The notes under the pieces are model-generated. The model saw only the letters and a list, made by a program, of their open reading frames with translations, did not search any database and was not told the origin of the DNA. From contig CAZWKE010000006.1 of NCBI GenBank assembly GCA_964634205.1, forward strand, positions 1-64,000: DNA of 64,000 nt, written 5' to 3'. This document shows, in pieces, positions 42,609 to 51,405 of the stretch (its first letter is position 1; every line of letters starts with the position of its first letter). The translations under genes and the position numbers were made by a program. This stretch comes from JAFGGG01 sp964634205. Its GTDB lineage: Bacteria; Spirochaetota; Spirochaetia; SZUA-6; RPPD01.

Positions 42609-43648
42609 AAACAAGGCCCCTCATGCATATGCTTATTGTTTCCCTGTTACTGTTTTTATGTCTATCCGGTATCGTCGTTGCCTGTTCCCTGGGTAAGGCC
42701 CCAATCGCGTTTGACGACGTGATTAAGGTGTTGTTAAAGCATATTCCGGGAATCGGCGGTTTTATCCACCCGGGTAATTATCCCGATATCGCCGTGCGTG
42801 GAGTACTCCTTATCCGGCTGCCGCGTGCCGTACTTTCCCTGCTGGTCGGGGCGGGCCTGGCTTGTGCCGGGGCCGCGTTCCAGGGGCTGTTTAAAAACCC
42901 CATGGCCGATCCCTATTTTGTCGGGGTATCCGCCGGTGCGGCCTTCGGTGCTTCCATCGCTATTGTGCTGGGGGTTTCGTATTTCATGGGAATCAGCGGG
43001 ACCGGTCTGTTTGCCTTTTGTTTTGCTCTGGCAACCGTCTTTGTGGTGTACCGCCTTGCCTGGGGCGGCGGCAGAGTATCAACTCTTCACCTGGTACTGG
43101 CAGGAGTAGCGGTCAGTGCGTTTTTAACCGCCTGTGTTTCACTGGTGATGGCCCTGAACAGGCAGAAGATGGCCCAGATTATCTCCTGGACCATGGGAAG
43201 TTTTCAGTATTCCACCTGGGAAGAGACCGGAATCTTCGCGGTGGTTCTGCTGGTGGGATTTTCGGGGATGTTTTTGTTTTCCAGAGATCTGAATGTGATG
43301 ATTTCGGGGGAGGAAACCGCCCATACCCTGGGGGTTCCGGTAGAACGGATAAAGTTGATTCTGTTGGTGCTTGCCTCGTTTGTGGGATCAATGGCGGTGG
43401 CAGTCAGCGGAATCATCTGGTTTGTCGGGTTGATCGTCCCCCATGCCGTACGACTGGTTACGGGACCTGATCACAAACTGCTGTTTCCCTATTCCGCTTT
43501 AAGCGGCGGTCTGTTCCTGTTGTGCGCGGACGTCGTATCGCGGCTGCTTTTAACCGGTGAGCAACTGCCGGTGGGGATTATCACCGCACTCTGCGGGGCA
43601 CCCTTCTTCCTATACCTGTTGTTAAAAAATAAACAAGAGAGGTTTTAA
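42605..43648 (+). CDS. FecCD/BtuC-type ABC permease
   Basis: This 347-residue membrane protein has about ten hydrophobic helices and the family landmarks RLPRAVLSLLVGAGLACAGAAFQGLFKNPMADP near 60-90 and GLIVPHAVRLVTGPDHK near 270. It forms the homodimeric channel of the importer. The start overlaps the binding-protein stop by four bases. Confidence 0.92.
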   Translation: MKTRPLMHMLIVSLLLFLCLSGIVVACSLGKAPIAFDDVIKVLLKHIPGIGGFIHPGNYPDIAVRGVLLIRLPRAVLSLLVGAGLACAGAAFQGLFKNPMADPYFVGVSAGAAFGASIAIVLGVSYFMGISGTGLFAFCFALATVFVVYRLAWGGGRVSTLHLVLAGVAVSAFLTACVSLVMALNRQKMAQIISWTMGSFQYSTWEETGIFAVVLLVGFSGMFLFSRDLNVMISGEETAHTLGVPVERIKLILLVLASFVGSMAVAVSGIIWFVGLIVPHAVRLVTGPDHKLLFPYSALSGGLFLLCADVVSRLLLTGEQLPVGIITALCGAPFFLYLLLKNKQERF

Positions 43649-43657
43649 GTTGTTACG

Positions 43658-44452
43658 ATGAAAAAGCAGGTGTTTGCCGTCAGTATTGAGGGAATGTGTT
43701 TTCACTATCCGGCCGGACAGGTGTTTGAGGGTCTCTGCACAAAATTAAAAAGCGGCTGTTTTACCTCCATCATCGGTCCCAATGGCGCGGGGAAAACAAC
43801 ACTGTTGCGCTTACTGACGATGTGGCTGAAACCCTCCGCCGGAACCATTATGGTAAAAGACAGGAATATCCAAAGCTTTTCCCAAAAAGAACTGGGCAGA
43901 ACGGTGGCTTTCGTAAAACAGGAGCAGTCCGCGGAAATCAATTTCAGCGTGTTCGAGATGGTCCTCATGGGGCGCTACCCGCATCTGGGACGATTCCGGG
44001 CGGTTTCTGCGCATGACAGGGATATTGTACTGCAGGCTCTGGAGATGACCCACACCGTGTATCTGAAAGACAGGAGTTTCAACCGCTTAAGTTCGGGTGA
44101 GGCCCAACGGGTTCTTATTGCCCGGGCATTGGCACAGCAGACCGAAATTTTACTGCTTGATGAACCGATTTCACACCTGGATCTGAAACATCAGGTGCAG
44201 ATACTGCTTCTGTTGAAACGCATGCAGCGGGAGAGAAATCTGACCATTGTGACGGTGTTGCATGACCTGAACAGTGCCGCCCAGTGCAGTGATGATATTA
44301 TTCTCTTGTCCAAAGGAAAGATTCACGCGCAGGGAACTGCAGGAAAGGTCCTCAGTGCGGAAAACATTAAAACCGTTTACGGCATAGAGGTCGAAATGGC
44401 TGTGCATCCGCGGACCGATCTTCCTTTTATTCTGCCTTTTGTCTTCAATTAG
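43658..44452 (+). CDS. ABC transporter ATP-binding protein (BtuD/FecE-type)
   Basis: This 264-residue ATPase powers the permease. Walker A is GPNGAGKTTLL near 38-48, the signature is LSSGEAQRV, Walker B is ILLLDEPISHLD and the switch histidine is in VLHDLN. Spacing of nine bases after the permease supports one operon. Confidence 0.93.
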   Translation: MKKQVFAVSIEGMCFHYPAGQVFEGLCTKLKSGCFTSIIGPNGAGKTTLLRLLTMWLKPSAGTIMVKDRNIQSFSQKELGRTVAFVKQEQSAEINFSVFEMVLMGRYPHLGRFRAVSAHDRDIVLQALEMTHTVYLKDRSFNRLSSGEAQRVLIARALAQQTEILLLDEPISHLDLKHQVQILLLLKRMQRERNLTIVTVLHDLNSAAQCSDDIILLSKGKIHAQGTAGKVLSAENIKTVYGIEVEMAVHPRTDLPFILPFVFN

Positions 44453-44488
44453 GGCAACACCGCGCGTTCCGGTCGTTATATACCAGAC

Positions 44489-46570
44489 CTATTTATCTGC
44501 CTCTTCCTCATGCGTGGCCTGCGAGGCCTTGATAACCTCTTCGGCTATCTTGCCGGTTATGGGACTGTAATGCGAAAACTCCATTTCGAATGAGGCGGTC
44601 CCCGATGTAATGGACTTAAGATCGATGGAATACCGCAGAAGTTCGGCTTGAGGTACCTGTGCCTTCACCTCCTGGATGCCCCCGCCGATGGGTTCCTGTC
44701 CCAGGACGCGCCCCCGTCTGGAACTGATATCCGAAAGAATGTCGCCCAGGTAGGAGTCCTCAACAAAAACCGACAGGTCCATCACCGGCTCCAAAATTAC
44801 GGGTTTGGCCTTTTCCAGGGCTTCTCTTAAGGCACCGCGCGCCGCCAGTTTAAAGGCCATTTCGGATGAATCAACCGGGTGTTCCTTGCCGTCGATGACC
44901 TTGGCCTCCAGATCCACCACCGGATATTTTGCCAGAATACCATGCTCCATACCCTCAAGGATTCCTTTTTCCACCCCCGGAATATACCCTTTTGAAATTG
45001 CTCCGCCGAAAATGGCGTTGACAAATTTAAAGTTCTCACCGCGTTTCAAGGGTGCGATCTCCAGTGCAACTTTGGCATACTGGCCGTGTCCGCCCGTCTG
45101 TTTTTTATGGGTGTACTCGGCTCCGGACTTCGTTTGCAGTGTTTCCCTGTAAGCGATTTTGGGAACACGTGTTTCCATCTCAATTTTCTGCTTTTCCTTG
45201 ATCTTGTCCAGAATGATCGACAGATGCAGTTCTCCCATACATGAAACCACGGTTTCTTTTGTTTCCTTGTTGTAGGCCACATTAAAGGTCAGGTCTTCTT
45301 CCGCGGTTCGCAGTAAAAGCTGGTTGAGTTTGTCTTCATCCTTTTTCGAGGCCGCAGAGATAGCCACTGCATGAACGGGCTGAGGGAGTGCCAGCGGCTC
45401 GAAATTGATCAGTGAATCAGCAGAACATACCGTATCGTTTGTGGCGGCGCTGTTCATCTTGGTGAGGATGCCGATATCACCCGCCGTAAGCTCGTTTGCG
45501 TCAACGAGCTTCTTGCCGATGCAGGTATAAATTTTGGTGATTTTTTCTTTACTCTCATCCCTGCTGTTGATCAGTTCCGAGTCGGGGGTAAGCTTGCCGG
45601 AAATGATTTTGATATAGGACAGTTTACCGGAAAACTGATCGATGCTGGTCTTGAATATAAAGGCGGAAAACGGTTGGCTTGCCGCGACAGTGCGTGTTAC
45701 CTCGTTGCCCTTTGGGTCCTTTGCCGTAACCTCACCGGCGGGTGAGGGGCCAAGCTCAACGATAATGTCAAGGAGTGAGTGGACCCCTATGTTATCCAGT
45801 GCCGATCCGCAGAGTACGGGGACGATTTTGGCGTTTTTTATCCCCTTGGAAAGTCCTTGCAGTATTTCATCTTCACTTAAGGAACCCTGATCAAAGAATT
45901 TTTCAATTAATGAGTCGTCGCCTTCAGCAGCTGTTTCCACCAGGAATTCACGATATTTTTGGGCTTCCGCTTTTAACTCCTCGGGAATTTCGGAGGCTGC
46001 GGCTTTTTTGCCTTCGGTTTTCAGATACGCCTTCATTTCTATAAGGTTTATCACTCCCTGAAAACCACTGCCTTTTCCTACGGGAATGGTAACCGGGACA
46101 AAGGTAAACTTGAACTTACTTTTTAAATCATCAAGTGCTTTAGTAAAATCAGCATGTTCCTTGCCCATCTTGTTGACAAACGCCACCCTGGGCATGTTCC
46201 GTCTGTTTAATCTCCGCCACAGCTTAACCGTTTCAATCTGTACGCCGACATCCGCGCCGACCAGAATGACACTCAGTTCGGCGGCCCGCAATGACGCAAC
46301 CACCTCTCCGACAAAATCGGAGACACCCGGAGTATCAAAAATATTTATCTTATGCTCTTTCCACATTATATGGGAAAGTGATGTATGGATCGATATCTTA
46401 CGCGCAACCTCTTCTTCGGTTGAATCACTGACGGTTTTTCCCGTTTCCACGGCTTCCGGTTTGGGAATCTCACCCCCATCAAAAAGGATACTTTCGGTTA
46501 AGGTAGTTTTTCCGGTGCTTCCGTGACCACAGAGAGCAATATTACGGATGGATTCGGTTGAGACACTCAT
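44489..46570 (-). CDS. Elongation factor G-like translational GTPase
   Basis: This 693-residue protein has the five-domain layout of EF-G. G1 is GHGSTGKTTL at 15-24, G3 is DTPG at 79-82, and domains IV and V are recognisable (QTGGHGQYAKVALEI, SSRRGRVLG). The G4 motif reads NKMG at 133-136, in place of the usual NKxD, which normally gives guanine specificity. The helical G' insert is shorter than in canonical FusA. It looks like the FusA2/EF-G-like branch, not the main elongation factor. AAAGGAG precedes the ATG. Confidence 0.88.
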   Translation of the reverse strand: MSVSTESIRNIALCGHGSTGKTTLTESILFDGGEIPKPEAVETGKTVSDSTEEEVARKISIHTSLSHIMWKEHKINIFDTPGVSDFVGEVVASLRAAELSVILVGADVGVQIETVKLWRRLNRRNMPRVAFVNKMGKEHADFTKALDDLKSKFKFTFVPVTIPVGKGSGFQGVINLIEMKAYLKTEGKKAAASEIPEELKAEAQKYREFLVETAAEGDDSLIEKFFDQGSLSEDEILQGLSKGIKNAKIVPVLCGSALDNIGVHSLLDIIVELGPSPAGEVTAKDPKGNEVTRTVAASQPFSAFIFKTSIDQFSGKLSYIKIISGKLTPDSELINSRDESKEKITKIYTCIGKKLVDANELTAGDIGILTKMNSAATNDTVCSADSLINFEPLALPQPVHAVAISAASKKDEDKLNQLLLRTAEEDLTFNVAYNKETKETVVSCMGELHLSIILDKIKEKQKIEMETRVPKIAYRETLQTKSGAEYTHKKQTGGHGQYAKVALEIAPLKRGENFKFVNAIFGGAISKGYIPGVEKGILEGMEHGILAKYPVVDLEAKVIDGKEHPVDSSEMAFKLAARGALREALEKAKPVILEPVMDLSVFVEDSYLGDILSDISSRRGRVLGQEPIGGGIQEVKAQVPQAELLRYSIDLKSITSGTASFEMEFSHYSPITGKIAEEVIKASQATHEEEADK

Positions 46571-46657
46571 GCCTGACTCCTTTCAAAGTAATGAAATGGG
46601 GGTTTTTTTGCTACTATATAAGCTGACCTGTGGTTTGTCAACTGCATTTTTTTTTAA

Positions 46658-46951
46658 CTAAAAAAGATACTTTAACAGATCATCATAGCACCTGCCGGGA
46701 AAGGAAATAATCTTATGCCGCGATTGCCGCCCGGCGATGATATCACAATCGCTTTTGGCGATATGCAGGAGTTTGGCAAAATAAGCGATCAGTGCTTTGT
46801 TTGCTTTACCTTTTTCCGGTACCGCGTTCAGCCTGACGATAAACTCATTGTTTTTAATTCCGGCCGGCCCGGTGGTGCTGCTTCCGGTAATTACCTTTAA
46901 CTTTAACTGAAAACGGTCTCCTGTCCGGGTGATGGGTGGTTGCTGCTGCAT
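46658..46951 (-). CDS. DUF167/YggU family protein
   Basis: This 97-residue protein matches DUF167: LKVITGSSTTGPAG, FIVRLNAVPEKGKANKALIAYFA and SRHKIISFPG. It is a small alpha/beta fold of unknown function. It lies 15 bases downstream of the PEBP gene and is probably part of a hisS-PEBP-DUF167 transcript. Confidence 0.88.
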   Translation of the reverse strand: MQQQPPITRTGDRFQLKLKVITGSSTTGPAGIKNNEFIVRLNAVPEKGKANKALIAYFAKLLHIAKSDCDIIAGRQSRHKIISFPGRCYDDLLKYLF

Positions 46952-46966
46952 CGGCTTCGTTCCGGG

Positions 46967-47428
46967 TTAGCGGGAAAATGTTCCGTAGTATTCGGTTTTT
47001 TCGATAACATGGCCCTTCATCAGGGTAAGGAGTGCTGATTTGGTCAAACCTTCCTGCGTATCAAAGAGCGTATCCAATGCATAGAGTCTGAAAAAATAGC
47101 GATGAATACTGCCGGGGGGAGGTGCCGGGCCGCCGTAACCGATTCTCCTGAAATCGTTGCGGCCCTGAAGTGTGCCGTCCGCTAGTTTGGGGGATTGGGG
47201 AATGTCCTGTTTTAACCCCTTGGCGGAGGCAGGGATGTTATAGATAACCCAATGGATCCAGGTTCCCATTGGTGCGTCGGGGTCCTCGCAGATAAGTGTA
47301 AAACTGCGCGTACCTGACGGGATGTCACCCCAGATAAGTTCCGGAGAAATATCACTTCCCTGGCCGGTAAACTGTACCGGAATACGTCCCTTTTCGGCGA
47401 ATGCCGGGCTTCTTAAATAAAATGACAT
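46967..47428 (-). CDS. YbhB/YbcL family PEBP-like protein
   Basis: This 153-residue protein matches bacterial Raf-kinase-inhibitor-like proteins. CEDPDAPMGTWIHWVIYNIP and GGPAPPPGSIHRYFF form the anion-binding pocket. No signal peptide is visible, so it is cytoplasmic. The role of the family in bacteria is uncertain. It sits 33 bases downstream of hisS. Confidence 0.9.
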   Translation of the reverse strand: MSFYLRSPAFAEKGRIPVQFTGQGSDISPELIWGDIPSGTRSFTLICEDPDAPMGTWIHWVIYNIPASAKGLKQDIPQSPKLADGTLQGRNDFRRIGYGGPAPPPGSIHRYFFRLYALDTLFDTQEGLTKSALLTLMKGHVIEKTEYYGTFSR

Positions 47429-47461
47429 TTCTGCTTTCCCTCCTTGGTTTTATGTATAACC

Positions 47462-48784
47462 TTATGAACTTTGGCCCGTGTGTAGACGCTGTTTTATTAA
47501 TGATACTGCCTGTGAAACATCGATTTCAAGAAAAGTTTCCCTGCTGGCGACATCTTTTATACTTATTTTATCTTTGCTCTTTTCGCGGCCTCCGCAGACC
47601 AGGGCAAACGGGATGGATTTTTTTTCGGCCGCCTGAAACTGCGCGGCGAGTTTCTTTTTTTCAGGGTAAACCTCGGCGGCAATACCCTGATCGCGGAATT
47701 CCTCGGCCAGCTTGTGGTAGTACCCGGTCAGATCATCATCGATCCGCAGGACCAGCAGGCTGGGTGAAACCGATACCGGCGGCAGCAGGGCAAGCTCGTC
47801 TAATGCGGCGATAAGCCGGTCAAGGCCGATGGAGGCACCGACGCCGCTTAAGGTTTGTTTGGAAAACAGGGAAACAAGATTATCGTACCGCCCTCCGGAG
47901 CAGACCGAACCGATACCCGGCAGGTCATCAAGAAAGGTCTCGAATACCAGCCCGGTGTAATAATCAAGTCCGCGGGTAATGGAAATATCCGGTTTGAAAT
48001 GGGCGGCAATTCCCAGTTCCCCGGCAAAAGCCAGCACGTCCAGCAACCGCCGTACAGGGGCTGGGTCTTTCCCCATGAGTTCTGTCAGATTGGCAATGAT
48101 GTCGCTGCCGCCGCCTTTATAATGCAGCAGCTCCAAGATACGTTTCACCGCGGCGGCGGGCATATATTCTTCAAGCTGTGCGGCTACCTCTTTTTCACCT
48201 ATTTTGTGGATCTTGTCGATTGTGCGGAGAATATCAGCGGCCTTTTGGCCAAGGCCCATATCCGCCAACAAACCGCTTAAAATTCCGCGGTGTGAGACAT
48301 GAACCGTAAAACGGTCGATATGAAGCGCCTTCAGGCTGCGGTAGATTGTCAGCATGATTTCAAAGTCGGATGAGACGGTATCCGCCCCTACCAGGTCAAA
48401 ATCACACTGCATAAACTCACGGTAACGTCCTTTATGCGGTTTCTCGCCCCGCCATACCTTGTCCATATGATAGCGCTTGAACGGCAGGGGAAGCTCGTGC
48501 ATATGCTGGGCCATAAAACGGGCAAACGGGACGGTAAGGTCATAACGCAGGGCGATGTCCCGCTCACCCTGATCAAAAAAACGGTAAACCTGTTTTTCCG
48601 TTTCCCCGCCGGATTTGCCCAAAAGAATTTCCGCGTACTCAAGCACCGGTGTATCGATTGGGACGAAACCCCTGAGTTCGAATACCTTTTCCAGGGTATG
48701 CAGAATATCCTTTCTGGCCGCCTGCGCAGGAGGAAGAAAATCCCTGAAACCTTTAAGAAGTCTGGGCTCTATACGATCCGCCAT
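47462..48784 (-). CDS. hisS: Histidyl-tRNA synthetase
   Basis: This 440-residue class II synthetase charges tRNA-His. Motif 2 (KRYHMDKVWRGEKPHKGRYREFMQCDFD), histidine loops (TRGLDYYTGLVFE, CSGGRYDNLV) and motif 3 (GVGASIGLDRL) are intact, followed by an anticodon-binding domain. The ATG at 48784 has AAGGA upstream; an in-frame start at 48805 overlaps a terminator hairpin and is unlikely. Confidence 0.95.
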   Translation of the reverse strand: MADRIEPRLLKGFRDFLPPAQAARKDILHTLEKVFELRGFVPIDTPVLEYAEILLGKSGGETEKQVYRFFDQGERDIALRYDLTVPFARFMAQHMHELPLPFKRYHMDKVWRGEKPHKGRYREFMQCDFDLVGADTVSSDFEIMLTIYRSLKALHIDRFTVHVSHRGILSGLLADMGLGQKAADILRTIDKIHKIGEKEVAAQLEEYMPAAAVKRILELLHYKGGGSDIIANLTELMGKDPAPVRRLLDVLAFAGELGIAAHFKPDISITRGLDYYTGLVFETFLDDLPGIGSVCSGGRYDNLVSLFSKQTLSGVGASIGLDRLIAALDELALLPPVSVSPSLLVLRIDDDLTGYYHKLAEEFRDQGIAAEVYPEKKKLAAQFQAAEKKSIPFALVCGGREKSKDKISIKDVASRETFLEIDVSQAVSLIKQRLHTGQSS

Positions 48785-48804
48785 TTGTGATATCCTTTCA
48801 ATCA

Positions 48805-48840
48805 TATAAAAATAAGCACCTGTATGTTACAGGTGCTTAT
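48805..48840 (-). terminator. Intrinsic terminator after the TPR protein gene
   Basis: On the minus strand ATAAGCACCTGTA pairs perfectly with TACAGGTGCTTAT across a three-base loop, followed by TTTTATA. It lies about 50 bases past the stop of the gene at 48891 and separates that operon from hisS. Confidence 0.88.
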
Positions 48841-48890
48841 AATAAGTTCTTTATAATCGTAATTAAGCGGAAGATCAAGATAAGCTTAGA

Positions 48891-50405
48891 TCATAATGTA
48901 GAGGAGTTTTTGATCCTTTGCAAAAGCTCGTCTACTTTTTCTTTGTAATTATCCGGATCAAGTTTTTCCGCTTCTTTCAGATGTGAGACCGCCTGTTCAT
49001 AATTGTTGTCCGCAAAGGCGTTTACACCCAGGGCGTAATAGATAAGCGCGGTCGGTGCACCCAGCTCCAGGGCCTTGTTGTAATAGGTGTCTGCCGTCAG
49101 ATAATCTTTCTGGGAGTAGTTGATCAGTCCAAGGTAGTAATAGGGAATATAGTTGGTGGTATCCCGTTCCAGTGCCTGGGAAAATGATTGCTTTGCTTTT
49201 TCCAGCTCATTGTTGCTGTAATAATTTACCCCTTCGGTTACCAGATCCGGAAAGGTTTTCATTGACAGGATAAATTTCTTGTAATCCGCTTCCACCTTGG
49301 CCGTCCCCAGCCAGCCGAAGGCCTTATCTTCCACCCGTTTTGAGTTTTCCAGTACGGAAAGCGACGGGTCAAGCACGCTTAAGGAATCCCATAAAATCCG
49401 GTTGATATTGGAATCCGGGCTTTTCAGCAGAAAATACACCAGCCCCCATGCTTCCGGATAAAAAACGTTTATCTCGGAAAGCGCGGTGGTTTTATCGATG
49501 GTAAGAAACTCCGTCAATGGGAGAAAGGTGGAGTCGGGCGTGGTCTTGATGATCTTTTTCAGGGTCTCAAGCCAGACCAGCTCACCCGCCTGGGTGAATG
49601 TTCCCAGGTCTTCCTTGTACTCGGCCTGTTCAAAATAGGCGGCCATGCCCTCCTGCAGCCATACCGGCGGGTTGGTGACATAGGCCTTCAGGAACTGAAC
49701 GAAGCCCTGATGCAGAAGTGCCTGGTTAAACTCGGCCTCACTCTTTTTTTCAAAACCAACCAGCTCGCATTTGGCCAGATCTGAATAATGAATATAGACA
49801 AAATCATTTTTCGTTTCCGGGACAAACCGTTTGATATAGTCATCAAAACCGGCTTTCGTGGCGTAGATTTTGATTTTCAGTTTCACCTTCAACTTGGTAA
49901 GGTCGAAATGGAAGATCGAATTATACAGGGCCATGCAGGCCTCAGCCTTTTTAGCGATGGCTTCCGCCTTTTCCTGTCCCTCGTTCGAATACACACGGTA
50001 ATGATCGGAGGTGAACTGCACGGTCTCGGCGGTGCCGGTGGTCGCTGTGTTCTCAGGCGTTTGTTCCGTTGTGGTTTCCGGAGTTTCATTATCTTCAGGG
50101 GTCGTAGCTTCCGTTGTATCGGGCGGAGTCTTGTTGTCTTCGGCCGTTGCCGGCGGCTTGGTCCCCTTGTTGTCAGCCTTGTCGGTGGTTTTATCCGCCG
50201 CTTTGTCGGCTGCTTTATCCGTCGCCTTGTCCGTGGTATCGGGCGAAACCGCGTCATTGCCGGCCACATCCGTACCGCTGTTGTAGGAGTCGGACGATGC
50301 CTCACTCAGCTCGAACGGAGCAACTGCAGTGCTTTCGGCAAACGCCGTACTCAGGAAAAATACCCCTCCCCATACTAAAACCATGAAAACTACTAATCTT
50401 TTCAT
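48891..50405 (-). CDS. Exported protein with Lys/Asp/Thr-rich linker, degenerate peptidase-MA-like domain and TPR repeats
   Basis: This 504-residue protein has a signal peptide (cleavage near AFA at 21-23). Residues 45-128 are low complexity with DKA(T/A)-type repeats and Pro/Thr/Glu runs. Residues ~129-370 resemble the peptidase-MA-like (DUF1570) fold, but the HExxH zinc motif is replaced by LLHQGFVQFL, so it is probably not a protease. At least three TPR repeats follow (ALERDTTNYIPYYYLGLINYS and relatives). The ATG at 50405 lies eight bases after AGGAG; a second ATG at 50411 is close to it. It is the last gene of the Mla-containing operon. Confidence 0.75.
   Translation of the reverse strand: MKRLVVFMVLVWGGVFFLSTAFAESTAVAPFELSEASSDSYNSGTDVAGNDAVSPDTTDKATDKAADKAADKTTDKADNKGTKPPATAEDNKTPPDTTEATTPEDNETPETTTEQTPENTATTGTAETVQFTSDHYRVYSNEGQEKAEAIAKKAEACMALYNSIFHFDLTKLKVKLKIKIYATKAGFDDYIKRFVPETKNDFVYIHYSDLAKCELVGFEKKSEAEFNQALLHQGFVQFLKAYVTNPPVWLQEGMAAYFEQAEYKEDLGTFTQAGELVWLETLKKIIKTTPDSTFLPLTEFLTIDKTTALSEINVFYPEAWGLVYFLLKSPDSNINRILWDSLSVLDPSLSVLENSKRVEDKAFGWLGTAKVEADYKKFILSMKTFPDLVTEGVNYYSNNELEKAKQSFSQALERDTTNYIPYYYLGLINYSQKDYLTADTYYNKALELGAPTALIYYALGVNAFADNNYEQAVSHLKEAEKLDPDNYKEKVDELLQRIKNSSTL
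50169..50234 (-). repeat. Short in-frame tandem repeat coding DKAx units
   Basis: Within the TPR protein gene, about five 12-base units encode DKAT, DKAA, DKAA, DKTT and DKAD. The copies have diverged in their third codon positions. It gives a charged flexible linker between the signal peptide and the folded domain. Confidence 0.6.
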
Positions 50406-50451
50406 AAGCATTTCTCCTCTTTCTATATGATAGACAAGGGGTGAAAAAGTG

Positions 50452-51354
50452 TCAATTAATTTTTTTTTTATCAGGAAAATTCTGTTTGGGCCCCACATGG
50501 GAAATAGTGATGTTTACTTCCTTTAACATCATGCCCGTATAACCTTCGATATTGTCCAGAATATAGTTCTGCAGCAGCGGTACTGATTCGGCCAGCGCCT
50601 TACCGAAGGGAACGCCTATGAAAATTTCCATGTTGTATCCCTCAAGTTCTTTTTTTAACACGACCTTTTCCACATGAAGTTCCTGATCAAACTCATTGAC
50701 ACAGTGGAGCACCATCTGGCTTAAGGCGGTTTCGGAGATGTTCATTTTACCGCGTTTGCTGAAGGCCGGGCGTACCACGGTTTTTTCAAAGGTATTAAGC
50801 CGCTTGGGTTTGAACACGCTTTTTTTCAAGAATATTCTGATTGTCTCATAAATCATCGAGGGATAATTGCGTTTGACCTCAATCGCCGGGACGGGGATAA
50901 TATGTTTACCCTCAAGCTTGCGTGCCTTTATGGCAAGCTGTATCTCCTCTTCGGTGGCAATGTCCTTGATATTGATGATACGCGACGGTGCCGGCAGACC
51001 CAGATTATGGGTGATTTTTCTGACCAGCCCGATTGAGGTCCCGATGATCAGAATGCGCTTGAAATCCTGTTTTTTCAGGGTTTTCTTTACCTCAATAGCG
51101 TGTTTTTCATCGTTAAACAGGGCTGTTTTAATGGCGGTCAGATAGGCCTTTTCTCTTTTTGCCGATTTACCCGCCAGGATCTTCTGCCCCTTTATCAACA
51201 GACCGTCGTCGATAATAAAGCTGATATTATACTTCTGGGCCAGGAGCATGGCCCGAAAGCTCTTTCCGGTCCCGCTGCGCCCGATCAGCGCGAACACCTG
51301 TACACCCTTGATTAGCCATGTTAGATGATAATAAATGCTGCTGAAAATATTCAT
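50452..51354 (-). CDS. P-loop protein with C-terminal Asp23/Gls24-like domain, 300 aa
   Basis: Residues 20-32 contain a Walker A loop (GRSGTGKS at 25-32) after a hydrophobic segment. Residues 33-200 look like a nucleotide-binding or kinase-like fold with ILIIGTSIGLV at 101-111, but I recognise no family. Residues 204-290 resemble the Asp23/Gls24 envelope-stress domain (MNISETALSQMVLHCVN, NMEIFIGVPFG). The ATG at 51354 has AAGGA seven bases upstream. It lies between the pseudouridine synthase and the TPR protein in the operon with mlaEFD, which suggests an envelope role. Confidence 0.72.
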   Translation of the reverse strand: MNIFSSIYYHLTWLIKGVQVFALIGRSGTGKSFRAMLLAQKYNISFIIDDGLLIKGQKILAGKSAKREKAYLTAIKTALFNDEKHAIEVKKTLKKQDFKRILIIGTSIGLVRKITHNLGLPAPSRIINIKDIATEEEIQLAIKARKLEGKHIIPVPAIEVKRNYPSMIYETIRIFLKKSVFKPKRLNTFEKTVVRPAFSKRGKMNISETALSQMVLHCVNEFDQELHVEKVVLKKELEGYNMEIFIGVPFGKALAESVPLLQNYILDNIEGYTGMMLKEVNITISHVGPKQNFPDKKKIN

Positions 51355-51405
51355 CGCTGTTTCCTTCAAACATAGCGGGAATACCGCCCACAAGTCAAGA
51401 GAAAC

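Noticed and set aside
49788..50378. Plus-strand frames opposite the repeat-rich part of the TPR protein gene
   Set aside because: They mirror the Asp/Lys/Thr-rich repeat and give arginine- or valine-rich low-complexity protein.
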